Position numbers and translations under genes: made by a program. A DNA stretch of 64,000 nucleotides from Akkermansia muciniphila (lineage in GTDB: Bacteria > Verrucomicrobiota > Verrucomicrobiia > Limisphaerales > BJHT01). The stretch spans positions 1 to 64,000 of the forward strand of contig CAMAUZ010000004.1 of the NCBI GenBank assembly GCA_945861535.1. Direction: 5' to 3'. Positions 1 through 8,996 of this stretch are shown piece by piece; the first letter of the stretch is position 1, and every line of letters starts with the position of its first letter. The notes under the pieces are model-generated. The model did no database searches and was not told the origin of the DNA. It saw nothing but the letters and a program-made list of their open reading frames with translations.

Positions 1-1
1 C

Positions 2-139
2 CTGGCCGTGCGGCGGACGGGCCTGATCGCGCTGCGCGCGCAGCGGGCGCCGCACCTGAGCTGGCCCGCCCTCTTTGAGCTGGCGGCCCGCCAACCCGCC
101 TTCCCCTTCCGCCTCGTCACCAAACCCACTCCCATATGA
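2..139 (+). CDS. C-terminal fragment of a CDS truncated by the window edge (…LFELAARQPAFPFRLVTKPTPI*)
   Basis: Open frame from base 2 to TGA at 137-139; no family recognisable from 45 aa. Confidence 0.4.
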   Translation: MAVRRTGLIALRAQRAPHLSWPALFELAARQPAFPFRLVTKPTPI

Positions 140-328
140 AAAGGCCTTGAGGTTGGCAGGGCTTTATAGATTGCTGGAATTTGCGCAGATACGAGGAGCA
201 GGGGCCGGAGGCGGACGGGGGTACGTTGGCAGGCTCTAACTTTTTTGGCGAGCGGCGCGTGGTTGGGCAGAAGGAGGTTAGAGTCTCCTCACGTCGTCTC
301 CTACAAGGCTCCGCGCGCCTGCTGCGAC

Positions 329-1390
329 TCACCCTTTCTTTCCAAGCATCCGGTCGAGCGAATCGCTGGTCTGGTACACGAGCGCCTCGGGGTAGTGCAG
401 GTAGGGGTGGAAATACTCGAAGGTCAGGAAGCCGCGGTAGCCGATGGCATCGAGGGATTCCATGACGGCGGGCCAGTTGGTCGTGCCGTCGAGGAGCGGG
501 CGGAAGGTCTCGAGCGAGTAGTCGGTGCCTTTCTTGGTGTATTCCTTGAAGTGAATGTTCTTGGTGCGTTTGCCGAGGATGGGCACCCAGTGCTCGGCGT
601 GCTGGAACATCGAGATGTTGCCGGTGTCGAAGTGGACGCGCACGCGTTCGCTGCCGAAGGAATCGACGAAGGCGTTCATTTCCATCGGGGTCATGAGGTA
701 GCCGTTGAAAAAGATGTTCTCGATGTTGAGGAAGACCTTTTGTTTCTCGGCGGATTTCACGAGCTGGCCGACGGCCTGGCGGGCGCGTTCGTCGCACACG
801 TCGTTGCGCACGGGTTCGTGGTCGGTGCGCCACGGGATGTGGACGGCGCCGGGGACGACGAGGACGTTTTCCACGCCGAGGTCGCTGGCGGCCTGCGCGA
901 TCTTGCCGGCGAGTTCGAGGCCGCGGGCGCGCTTCACTGGATCGTTGCTGGTGAGCGGATACGGCCAGAAGAGGAACGAGCAGAGGCCACTGATCTGAAT
1001 GCCGATGCGGTCGGCCATCTGGCGGATGGCTTTGAATTCTTTCGCGCCGGCCTTGGGGGAGAGGTCGTTGTCGAGGTCGTAGTTGAGTTCGATGCCGTCG
1101 AAGCCGGCGTCTTTCGCAAGTTGCAGGCACTCCTCGAGATTCATGCGGTCGGGGTACGGGAACGCCCAGAGGTTGATCGATTTCTTCATGTCGTAGCGGC
1201 GGGTCGAGGCGCGGCGGGCATCGGGCTTGGCGGCGGGGCCGGCAGCGGCGGCGCGGGCGGGCGCGGGGGCAAGGGTCGCGGCACCGACGGCGGCGAGCGC
1301 GGACTTGAGCGCGGTGCGGCGGGAGAAACCGTCGCTCGCAGGGGAGTGGGGAATGGGAGCGGAGGTGGAAAGCGGGGAAGGAGTGTTCAT
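329..1390 (-). CDS. Tat-signal sugar phosphate isomerase/epimerase (xylose isomerase-like TIM barrel)
   Basis: SRRTALKSALAAVGAATLAPAPARA Tat signal; INLWAFPYPDRMNLEECLQLAKDAGFDGIELNYD and VHFDTGNISMFQHAEHWVPILGKRTKNIHFKEY motifs of the AP endonuclease 2/hydroxypyruvate isomerase-like fold. Confidence 0.85.
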   Translation of the reverse strand: MNTPSPLSTSAPIPHSPASDGFSRRTALKSALAAVGAATLAPAPARAAAAGPAAKPDARRASTRRYDMKKSINLWAFPYPDRMNLEECLQLAKDAGFDGIELNYDLDNDLSPKAGAKEFKAIRQMADRIGIQISGLCSFLFWPYPLTSNDPVKRARGLELAGKIAQAASDLGVENVLVVPGAVHIPWRTDHEPVRNDVCDERARQAVGQLVKSAEKQKVFLNIENIFFNGYLMTPMEMNAFVDSFGSERVRVHFDTGNISMFQHAEHWVPILGKRTKNIHFKEYTKKGTDYSLETFRPLLDGTTNWPAVMESLDAIGYRGFLTFEYFHPYLHYPEALVYQTSDSLDRMLGKKG

Positions 1391-1460
1391 GGGCGTTTGA
1401 TGACAGGTAGGGCGGGGTGTTTCAAGGGGGCAGTGCGCGGGCGGGGCGAGCAAGGGGAAA

Positions 1461-1560
1461 TTGGCAGGGGAATTTGGGGCAAAGGAATGGGGGCAAAGGA
1501 ATGGAGGCGGGGGTTTTTAGCATCTTATTCCTTTGCCTCCATTTCTTGGCGAATTCTCCC
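1461..1560. repeat. Word-repeat palindrome F1, copy A
   Basis: ttggcaggggaatttggggcaaaggaatgggggcaaaggaatggaggc ... ttattcctttgcctccatttcttggcgaattctccc. Confidence 0.88.
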
Positions 1561-1728
1561 GGCCGGAGTGCGCCCGTCTCGGGCGCAGCGAGGTGGAGCG
1601 GAGGGAGTCGCGGAGAAGTTCCGGCGGTCTCGTGCGGACGAGCGTTGCTGCGGCCGGGGACGGCCGCACTCCGGGCGTGTTCGGCTGCGCCGTTGACAGT
1701 GCTGGGGGTGGCCGCAAGGTTCTTCGCC

Positions 1729-2961
1729 ATGGTCACCATTTCTCCGCAATCCCGCTCGCTCTTCGCGTTTTTCTTCACGGCACTGCTCGCGCTTCCTCCC
1801 GACGGGCGGGCACTGGATTGGCCCTGTTTCCGCGGCCCGGAGCACAACGGCATCTCACGCGAGACGGGGTGGGTCACGGCGTGGCCAGGGGGGAGTCCGG
1901 CGGTCGTGTGGAAGGCGGCGGTGGGCCTGGGTTTTTCGACGCTGGTCGTCGCCGAGGGGCGCGTGATCGCGACGGGACACAAGGCGGGACAAGACACGGT
2001 GTGGTGCTTCGAGGCGGGGAGCGGCAAGGTCGCGTGGAGCCACTCGTATGCCGCGCCGCTCGGTGACAAATTTTTCGAGGGCGGCATGACGGGCACGCCG
2101 ACGATTCATGGCGGCAAGGTTTTTCATCTCAGCCGGCAAGGGGACTTTTTCTGCTTCGAGTTAAGCTCGGGGAAAATTCTGTGGCAGAAGGATCTCGGGA
2201 AGGAACTGGGCGTGACGCTGCCGGACTGGGGCTTCGCGTCGTCCCCGCTGGCCGAGGGAAATCTGCTCATCCTCAATGTCGGCGGCGCAGGCACGGCGCT
2301 GGATCGCGAGACGGGCAAGGTCATCTGGACCTCAGACAAGGAGATGGCGGCCTATGCCACGGCGGTGCCGTTTAATCTGGGTGGCCCCGAGGGCGTGCGC
2401 TGCGTCGCAATTTTCACGCGGCGCGAGTGTGTCGCGGTCGAGGTGGCGGGCGGCAAGGTGCGCTGGCGGCAGAAGTTTGTTTCCAATTACGACACCAACG
2501 CCGGCGCGCCGGTGATTCACGACGGCACGCTGTTCCTCTCCGCTTACAACGTCCCGGGCGTGATGCTCAACGCGACCGATGGCACGCCGGTGAGCGGCTG
2601 GGCGACGACCACGCGCGTGCATTTCAACGCGGGCGTGGTGATCGGCGGGCACCTGTTTGCATTTCATGCGCAGGCGGGAAAACCGGATGGCGAACTGCGC
2701 TGCCTCGACTGGAAAACCGGCGCGACCAAGTGGGCGGCGAAGGGACTGGGCGTCGGCTCGCTGGTGGCGGCGGATGGGAAGTTGATCATCCTCAGTGAAA
2801 AAGGGGAGCTCGTGGTGGCGGAGGCGTCGGCGGCGGAGTTCAAGCCGCTCGCGCGCACGCAGGTGCTCGGGGGCAAGTGCTGGGCTACGCCGGTGCTCGC
2901 CAACGGGCGCATCTATTGCCGGAATGCGGCGGGGGATTTGGTGTGTGTGGAGGTGCGGTGA
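1729..2961 (+). CDS. Secreted PQQ-like beta-propeller repeat protein
   Basis: Signal peptide then WPCFRGPEHNGIS and repeated blades (GKVAWSHSY, GKILWQKDLGKELG, GKVIWTSDKE, GKVRWRQKF), as in verrucomicrobial/planctomycetal PQQ-like proteins. Confidence 0.85.
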   Translation: MVTISPQSRSLFAFFFTALLALPPDGRALDWPCFRGPEHNGISRETGWVTAWPGGSPAVVWKAAVGLGFSTLVVAEGRVIATGHKAGQDTVWCFEAGSGKVAWSHSYAAPLGDKFFEGGMTGTPTIHGGKVFHLSRQGDFFCFELSSGKILWQKDLGKELGVTLPDWGFASSPLAEGNLLILNVGGAGTALDRETGKVIWTSDKEMAAYATAVPFNLGGPEGVRCVAIFTRRECVAVEVAGGKVRWRQKFVSNYDTNAGAPVIHDGTLFLSAYNVPGVMLNATDGTPVSGWATTTRVHFNAGVVIGGHLFAFHAQAGKPDGELRCLDWKTGATKWAAKGLGVGSLVAADGKLIILSEKGELVVAEASAAEFKPLARTQVLGGKCWATPVLANGRIYCRNAAGDLVCVEVR

Positions 2962-3022
2962 GGGACGGTTGGACGTCGGGGTGGGATTTCGCGGGCTGAG
3001 TCAGGTGCCGGGCGGAGAACTT

Positions 3023-4924
3023 ATGATGCGAACGATTACCATGTTGGTTCTGTTGGTTTCGGCGATGCTCTGCGGCGGTGCCGTTGGCGGCGCGGAGTAT
3101 GCGACAATTTTCGCGAGGACTCCGGATCTCCGGCCTCCTTATTTTTCGACGTTGCCGGAGATGATCAAGCAACGGCGTGCTCAATTTCAGGCAATTTTGG
3201 AGCGTATTCACCTGGTGGATCAGGGAAAGGGCGCGGCGAGTTTTGGTGTGGCGTCTAATGGCCTGCAACTTGCGCTGATCGTGTTGGAGCCGGAACTAGC
3301 CAGCACCCAGAGGGTTCATGCGGCGATCGTGCTGCGAAATGATTCCAGCGAGAAGGTGGGCTACCAGGGAGACACCACCGATGTGCTCGAAATAATCGCG
3401 GTTGACGAAGCCAGCCAACCATTGCCCCGCACACCCAGCGGAAAGGCGTATGCAGGGCGTCGGGTGAATGTAGGCATTGGCAAGCCACCTACCATGGTCA
3501 TCCCTGCGCATGGGCAAGTGGTTTATGAGGTGAACTTGGCCGAACTTTTTGTGGTTCCCCGTGACAAGCGGGTCACGTTCGTTGCCGCGGCGCGATTCGT
3601 TGACGGACGGGGGAAAGGGTGGGCGGAGGTGCATTCGCAAAGTGGGTGGGTGTGGCCCAGAGGCGACGCGGGGGTGAAGAGCTTTTTCGATGAACCGGAG
3701 GCTCCCGAATGGGTGTTGGCGCGGATGCGGGCATATCAGGAGACCAGTGGGCCGGTGGCACGATCCAATGCGGTGGTGCGGATGGCGCAGGACACAGCAC
3801 GGCCCACGAATTTCGTTTTCTCCAGCAGCACCGGGAGCAGTGCGACGAATCCATTTCCGCAGACGAATCTGACAAATGCTTCACCGGTTGTGACCGGTAC
3901 TCCATCGGTTCCACCGTCGGCACGCCAGTCCCCAAAGGCAGATTTGCTTCAGCCGCCAGCGGTAGGAGTGACCGAGCCGATGCTGGCTCCGTTGTTGGGG
4001 GATGGGTCTGGTAGGGCGGCGACGAATGCGGTGCAGTGGCAGCAGCGCGCCGCATTGCGTCAGCGCTGGCAGGGTTTGCTCGGCGAGTTCCCGGCGGAGC
4101 GGGCGCGGCTGAAATCCGAGGTGCTCGCGACGGAGGAACTGCCCGATTTCACGCGGCAGCATGTGAAGTATCAGATTCAGGAGGGCGTGTTCACCGACGC
4201 CTATCTGCTCACACCGAAGCCCGCGCGGGAACGACGTCCGGCGGTGGTGGTGTTTCATCAGACGGTGAACAGCCATGCGCGGCAGGCGGCGGGGCTGGAT
4301 GTTTCCAATCCGGAGCTGAACCACGGCGTGCAACTGGTCCGGCGCGGGTATGTCGTGGTGTGTCCGCGCTGCTACATCTTCGACGACGGCACGAATTTCG
4401 CGGGCAATGTGAAGCTCGTGCAGCAGCGCAATCCCGCGTGGACCGGCATGGCGCGCATGACGTTCGATGGCGTGCGCGCGGTGGATTTTCTCGCGTCGCT
4501 GCCGTCGGTGGACACCGACCACATCGGCGCGCTCGGGCATTCGCTGGGCGCGAAGGAGGTGCTGTTCGCGGCGGCGTTCGACGAGCGCTACAAGGTAGCG
4601 GTGTTCAGCGAGGGCGGCATCGGGCTGAAGTTCACGAACTGGGACGCGCCGTGGTATCTCGGGCCGGCGGTGCGGCAGGCGGGCTTCGCGGGCGAACTCC
4701 ATGAATTGCTCGCGCTCATCGCGCCGCGCGGCTTTCTCCTGCTCGCCGGCGAGTCGGCGGACGGCGACCGAAGCTGGCGGTTCATCGAAGCAGCGCGGCC
4801 GGTGTATCGGCTGCTGGGTGCGGAGAAAAATCTCGGGTGGCTGAATCACCGGCAGGGGCATCGGTATCCGGCGGCGGCGCGGGAAGTGGCGGAGGAGTTT
4901 CTGGATCGGTTCCTCAAGCCGTGA
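3023..4924 (+). CDS. Secreted two-part protein: uncharacterised N-terminal region plus C-terminal alpha/beta hydrolase (dienelactone hydrolase/acetyl esterase-like)
   Basis: Signal peptide MMRTITMLVLLVSAMLCGGAVGGA; C-term RRPAVVVFHQTVNSHARQAAGL..., IGALGHSLGAKEVLFAAAFDERYKVAVFSEGG (GHSLG nucleophile elbow). Confidence 0.75.
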   Translation: MMRTITMLVLLVSAMLCGGAVGGAEYATIFARTPDLRPPYFSTLPEMIKQRRAQFQAILERIHLVDQGKGAASFGVASNGLQLALIVLEPELASTQRVHAAIVLRNDSSEKVGYQGDTTDVLEIIAVDEASQPLPRTPSGKAYAGRRVNVGIGKPPTMVIPAHGQVVYEVNLAELFVVPRDKRVTFVAAARFVDGRGKGWAEVHSQSGWVWPRGDAGVKSFFDEPEAPEWVLARMRAYQETSGPVARSNAVVRMAQDTARPTNFVFSSSTGSSATNPFPQTNLTNASPVVTGTPSVPPSARQSPKADLLQPPAVGVTEPMLAPLLGDGSGRAATNAVQWQQRAALRQRWQGLLGEFPAERARLKSEVLATEELPDFTRQHVKYQIQEGVFTDAYLLTPKPARERRPAVVVFHQTVNSHARQAAGLDVSNPELNHGVQLVRRGYVVVCPRCYIFDDGTNFAGNVKLVQQRNPAWTGMARMTFDGVRAVDFLASLPSVDTDHIGALGHSLGAKEVLFAAAFDERYKVAVFSEGGIGLKFTNWDAPWYLGPAVRQAGFAGELHELLALIAPRGFLLLAGESADGDRSWRFIEAARPVYRLLGAEKNLGWLNHRQGHRYPAAAREVAEEFLDRFLKP

Positions 4925-5108
4925 ATCCTTGTAGGAGCCGACGTGAGGAGGCTCTGACCTTTTCTGCGCGAGCAGCGGACAGAGTTTCGGAAGCTGACTT
5001 GGGAGAGGCGTGAGGGGCCGGAACTTGGTTGCAAGACGGGGCTTGGAGTGTCTTTGGGCGGGCCGCGCGTGGAAGGAGGTTAGAGTCTCGTTACCTCGAC
5101 TCCTACAA
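4923..5108. repeat. Full-length ~185-bp MITE-like element, TTGTAGGAG...CTCCTACAA termini
   Basis: ccttgtaggagccgacgtgaggaggctctgacc ... ggaggttagagtctcgttacctcgactcctacaaag; interior homologous to reverse complement of 22917-23102. Confidence 0.88.
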
Positions 5109-5133
5109 AGGCGGGCTGAGGCTCTCAGCCGTG

Positions 5134-6432
5134 CTACTTGACCAGTTCCCCCACCAGCAGAATTGCGCCGGGATAGAAGGCCCGGCCGTCGTAACGCTCG
5201 GGCTTGTCGATCTTGTTGTTGCGCGTGGCGAGGACCTTGGCCTTGTCCACCTGCTCGGGATGAATCTCGAGTTTCACGGTATGGATTTTGTCTTCGAGTT
5301 CGCTGCCGAGACCGATGGTGGCGAGGCGGTGGTAGGTGCTGAAGGAATCGAAACGCGGCACGACCTTGGCTGGCTTGTCGTCCACGGTGACGATGACCTG
5401 GCCGCAATCGGGGCCGATGATGTCGTAGATCGAGCAACGTGTGCCCTTGAATTTGAAGGTGATCGTCTCGCCGGGTTGGGCGCCCTTGTGCAGCGCGGTC
5501 ATGCGGTTGGCCCAGCGTTTGCCGAAGTCATCGGCCTGGGGATCGAGCAGCGCGAAACCTTTCGAGATCGTGGCGGCAGTGATGGGGAGCAGCTTCGCGT
5601 GCTCATAGTTTGAGGCGATGAACGGCGCGGGCAGCGGATGCGGGGCGGCGGTCTTGGCGGCGGCGCGCACGATCGGAAGCGAGCGCGCAATGGCTTCGAC
5701 GTAAAGCTGGTGACCGGTCTCGACGTGCGGATGCACGCCGTCGGGCGCGAAGACGAACTTGTCGCCGACCTGCGCTTTTTCTTCAGGCGTCTTGGGCAGC
5801 GGGGATTTCCAGAGGAGCTTTCCCTCCTTGGCCAGGCGTGCGACTTCCATGGTCAGGTGGATGGTCGGGATGCCGTAGTGCTCGGCGATCTTCTCCATGG
5901 CACTGGCGGCGCGATGAAATTTGCCCTCGAACAGCGGCTCCACGATGGCCTCGGTGATAGTGTAAACAAAGGCGATGTCGCAGTTCGGCAGCGTGCGCCA
6001 GGTCTGCCGCACGATGCCCTCCATGCAGCGGAAGATTTGCTCGGGCGTGGCCCAACTGTCGTTCACCGCGAACTCCACGAACATCAGATCGGGCTTCGCA
6101 TCGAGCACGTCCTGCTTGAGGCGAAAGACGCCGAGGTCCGAACCGGTGCCGCCAATGGCCGCGTTGATCTCGGAAATCTTCGCGGTGGGAAAAGTCTTCT
6201 GGAGGTGCGCGAGCGATTTGGGCCGCCAGCCAGGCTGCGCGGTGATCGAGCCGCCGAGGTAGGCGATTTTCACCTCCGCCCCGGAGGTGGTGGCTTTCGC
6301 GAAGAAATTTGGGAGACCGCCGCGCGGGCGGCATTCTTGCGCGGGGGCAAGGGACAACTCCTGAGCCGGCGAGCCGAGCGCGCCGGCGAGCAGAATTCCG
6401 AAGAGGCGAATGAGGGTGTGGTTGGTGTGCAT
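5134..6432 (-). CDS. Secreted SGNH/GDSL hydrolase family protein
   Basis: Signal peptide; VKIAYLGGSITAQPGWR (block I), GTGSDLGVFRL, FVEFAVNDSW (block III), APDGVHPHVETGHQLYVEAI (block V). Confidence 0.8.
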   Translation of the reverse strand: MHTNHTLIRLFGILLAGALGSPAQELSLAPAQECRPRGGLPNFFAKATTSGAEVKIAYLGGSITAQPGWRPKSLAHLQKTFPTAKISEINAAIGGTGSDLGVFRLKQDVLDAKPDLMFVEFAVNDSWATPEQIFRCMEGIVRQTWRTLPNCDIAFVYTITEAIVEPLFEGKFHRAASAMEKIAEHYGIPTIHLTMEVARLAKEGKLLWKSPLPKTPEEKAQVGDKFVFAPDGVHPHVETGHQLYVEAIARSLPIVRAAAKTAAPHPLPAPFIASNYEHAKLLPITAATISKGFALLDPQADDFGKRWANRMTALHKGAQPGETITFKFKGTRCSIYDIIGPDCGQVIVTVDDKPAKVVPRFDSFSTYHRLATIGLGSELEDKIHTVKLEIHPEQVDKAKVLATRNNKIDKPERYDGRAFYPGAILLVGELVK

Positions 6433-6536
6433 GGCAATCTGTCGGTTGAACTGGCCGCGCAGCGTGGCGGAGTTCAGGCGTGGTGTTGAGGAAAAACGGG
6501 TGCGCGGGCGAGAGGCGACGGGCAAGGTGTCGAGAT

Positions 6537-7226
6537 ATGGGCAATGGAAAATCACCGTTTGGTTTCACCGTGGGCGCAGCGCCGGGGGCTGGGTCGGACG
6601 CGAGCCAGGCACAGCGGGACGGCAGTCTCGCGCGGAGCGTGGGGATCGGGACGCTGGGTTTTGGCGCGGCGAGCCTGCTGGTGTTTGGGAGCTGGGCGTG
6701 GATGGGACGGTGGCTGTATGGGGCTTTGGGCGAAGCGGGGACATACGCGGTTTGGGCGGTGGTTTTCGTCGGCGTGGCGGGGGCGGGACTGCGGCGGTTG
6801 CTGATCTTCCCGGTTTCGCTGCCACGATTTCTCGGGTTCTTTTTGGTCGCGTTCGGGGCGTATGCGTTGGTGTGGTCGGTGAGTTGGTTTGCCCGGCCGA
6901 CGCGCCTGGGGGAGTGGCTGGCGTCGCTGCTGGGGACGATGAGTTTTTGCGCCGTCTTGTGCTGGGCTTTTGGCGCATGGCGGATGTTCGTGCAGGTCGC
7001 GCTGGCGGTGTTCGCGCTGCACTCGGCGGGATATTTTGCGGGCGGCTGGCTGCACGGCTGGGTGCTCGGCGGGACGTTGCCGGCGGAGTGGCTGGGCACG
7101 GCGGCCCGCGCGGATCTGAGCAAGCTGCTGTGGGGCGCGGCGTATGGCTGCGGTTTTGGTGCGGGGCTGGGCTATGCCTTTCACGCGTGCCAGCGCGCGG
7201 ACGTGGGGGCAAAGCTCAAAGGCTAA
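6537..7226 (+). CDS. Multi-pass membrane protein, hypothetical
   Basis: ORF with about six hydrophobic segments; no family recognised. Confidence 0.6.
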   Translation: MGNGKSPFGFTVGAAPGAGSDASQAQRDGSLARSVGIGTLGFGAASLLVFGSWAWMGRWLYGALGEAGTYAVWAVVFVGVAGAGLRRLLIFPVSLPRFLGFFLVAFGAYALVWSVSWFARPTRLGEWLASLLGTMSFCAVLCWAFGAWRMFVQVALAVFALHSAGYFAGGWLHGWVLGGTLPAEWLGTAARADLSKLLWGAAYGCGFGAGLGYAFHACQRADVGAKLKG

Positions 7227-7413
7227 AGCTCAAAGCTCAAAAAAATTCCAAGCACCAGGTTCCAAGGCCGCCATCATGGGCGCGAGGATTCTGTGGAGTC
7301 TTTCGGTTTCGCCTGCCACCCGCTCCAGACCGGCCGGTAGCCGACCTGATCTGGAGCTTGTCTCTTGGACCTTCCCATGAGCTTTATGCTTTGAGCTTTG
7401 AGCTTTTTTTCAC
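7210..7413. repeat. Palindromic element with tandem GCTCAAA/TTTGAGC words
   Basis: caaagctcaaaggctaaagctcaaagctcaaaaaaattccaag ... cttggaccttcccatgagctttatgctttgagctttgagctttttttc. Confidence 0.85.
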
Positions 7414-7431
7414 CCGGCCCGTGTCGTCGGC

Positions 7432-8247
7432 TCAGAGCTTCAGGTATTCCCACAACTCTGCGGGTGCGAGGCGGATGTTGGTGTAGAACTCGCCGAAATC
7501 GCCGTAGCGCGCGCTGACTTCATCGAAGCGCATTTCGTACACGATCTCCTTGAGGGCATCGAGCTGGTGCGCGACGAGCGTGACGCCCCATTCCCAGTCG
7601 TCGATGCCGACCGAGCCGGTGATGAGCTGGCTGACGCGGCCGCCATATTTGCGGCCGACGCGGGCGTGACCGCCCATGAGTTTTTTGCGGGTCGCGAGGT
7701 CGAGCAGATACCAGTTGTCCGCGCCGCTGCGGCGTTTGTTCATCGGATAGAAGGACATGATTTCCCAGTCGGGCAATTCGGGGTAGAGCCGGTAATGCGC
7801 GTATTCCTTGAGCTTGGCGCATTCGGCGGCGAGGCGCGTGGCGAACTCCGGGCTGTCGGGCGCGAGCTTTTCGGCGTGTTGCAGGCGCTGTTTCACGTCC
7901 TCTTCGCTCGACTGATATTCGGAGAGTTCGGTGACGCTGAGGTAGGAGTAAACCGGGAGCAACGTGCCGGGCGGAAAACACGTCTCGAGTTCACGCTGGA
8001 GCCGGCCGATCTCGACCAGGTCGGCGGCGAAGAGCATGAACGCGAAATCCGCTTTGCCGCCGATGTTCGCGTAGGTGGTGATGCGGGGATGGGAGGGATT
8101 GGAATTCGCGGCGACGAGGTCAGCCAGGCGCTGCCGGGCGTCGGCGGATTCACCATGTCCCAGTTCCGCCCAACTGACGCGGTCCACTTGGAAGAACAGG
8201 TGCATGACGTGAATTCCTTGATCCAGTTTGATGATGGGGAGGGGCAT
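7432..8247 (-). CDS. Chlorite dismutase family protein (HemQ-like coproheme decarboxylase); start could extend to 8319
   Basis: IHVMHLFFQVDRVSW...ADFAFMLFAADLVEIGRLQRELETC...SYLSVTELSEYQ...LYPELPDWEIMSFYPMNKRR...NWYLL...KLMGGHARVGRKYGGRVSQLITGSVGIDDWEWGVTLVA...FDEVSARYGDFGEFYTNIRL. Confidence 0.9.
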   Translation of the reverse strand: MPLPIIKLDQGIHVMHLFFQVDRVSWAELGHGESADARQRLADLVAANSNPSHPRITTYANIGGKADFAFMLFAADLVEIGRLQRELETCFPPGTLLPVYSYLSVTELSEYQSSEEDVKQRLQHAEKLAPDSPEFATRLAAECAKLKEYAHYRLYPELPDWEIMSFYPMNKRRSGADNWYLLDLATRKKLMGGHARVGRKYGGRVSQLITGSVGIDDWEWGVTLVAHQLDALKEIVYEMRFDEVSARYGDFGEFYTNIRLAPAELWEYLKL

Positions 8248-8260
8248 AGGGAGTGGGTTC

Positions 8261-8332
8261 GACAAGGAGGAGTTATGGGGCACGGAAGAGTTGTTGGACA
8301 CCGAGGGGTTATTCGACACGGAGAGCTTGTTC
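8261..8332. repeat. Four degenerate 18-bp tandem units at the hemQ-like 5' region
   Basis: gacaaggaggagttatgg / ggcacggaagagttgttg / gacaccgaggggttattc / gacacggagagcttgttc. Confidence 0.8.
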
Positions 8333-8683
8333 GAGCAGCACAGGCAACTGGGCGAGCATGGCGTCCTCGCTGGTCACCAACGTGGCACCGGCGGCGGAAG
8401 CGGCCTGCCGGAGGGGCTCGTTGTTTTTGCCGGCAAAGGCCAGCACTGGCACATGACCGGCCTCGGGACTGCGGCGGAGATCACGCAGCAGGGCGCAGGT
8501 GTCCACCGTGGCGGACTCGAGATCGAGGAGCACAACCAGCGGCAGAAGCGACTCGGCAACTTCGACGAGCCGCCTGGTTTCGAGGACGGTCTCGACACGA
8601 TAGCCCAAGTCGCGCAGCCGGTTGCCGACCTGGCTTCCGGGCAGCAACTTCTCGTAAAGGAGCAGGGCCACCGGTTGTTTCAT
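8309..8683 (-). CDS. Degenerate response-regulator receiver-like protein
   Basis: Receiver-like fold pattern: VALLLYEKLLPG...LPLVVLLDLESATVDTCALLRDLRRSPEAGHVPVLAFAGK...; N-terminal acidic pair and conserved Lys not evident. Confidence 0.6.
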   Translation of the reverse strand: MKQPVALLLYEKLLPGSQVGNRLRDLGYRVETVLETRRLVEVAESLLPLVVLLDLESATVDTCALLRDLRRSPEAGHVPVLAFAGKNNEPLRQAASAAGATLVTSEDAMLAQLPVLLEQALRVE

Positions 8684-8996
8684 TCGCCGTTCACGGTGGG
8701 GCGCGTTGTGGGAAAATGCAAAAAATTTCGCCGGAGTGCGCCGCCGGAGCGCGGGCGGATCACTCGCCAGCGCCGGTGGTCATATTCCATTCCCATGCCC
8801 CAAATTCCCCTGCCAAGTTTCCCCTGCTCACGAACGGTTACGCTCCATGCCGACAGCGCGCACAAGCTCATCTGTCACGAGCAATTCCCGCCGCTGTCGC
8901 CCATGCCACGCGTTGCGACCGGGACGTCCGCGCTCACAAAGCATGTGTGAAAACGATCCGGCTTGCTGCCCTCAGGTCGCTTTCTATAGTGAGCCA

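Noticed and set aside
245-1696. 483-aa + strand ORF
   Set aside because: Antisense to a clear TIM-barrel gene; translation is G/V/A-rich without domain features.
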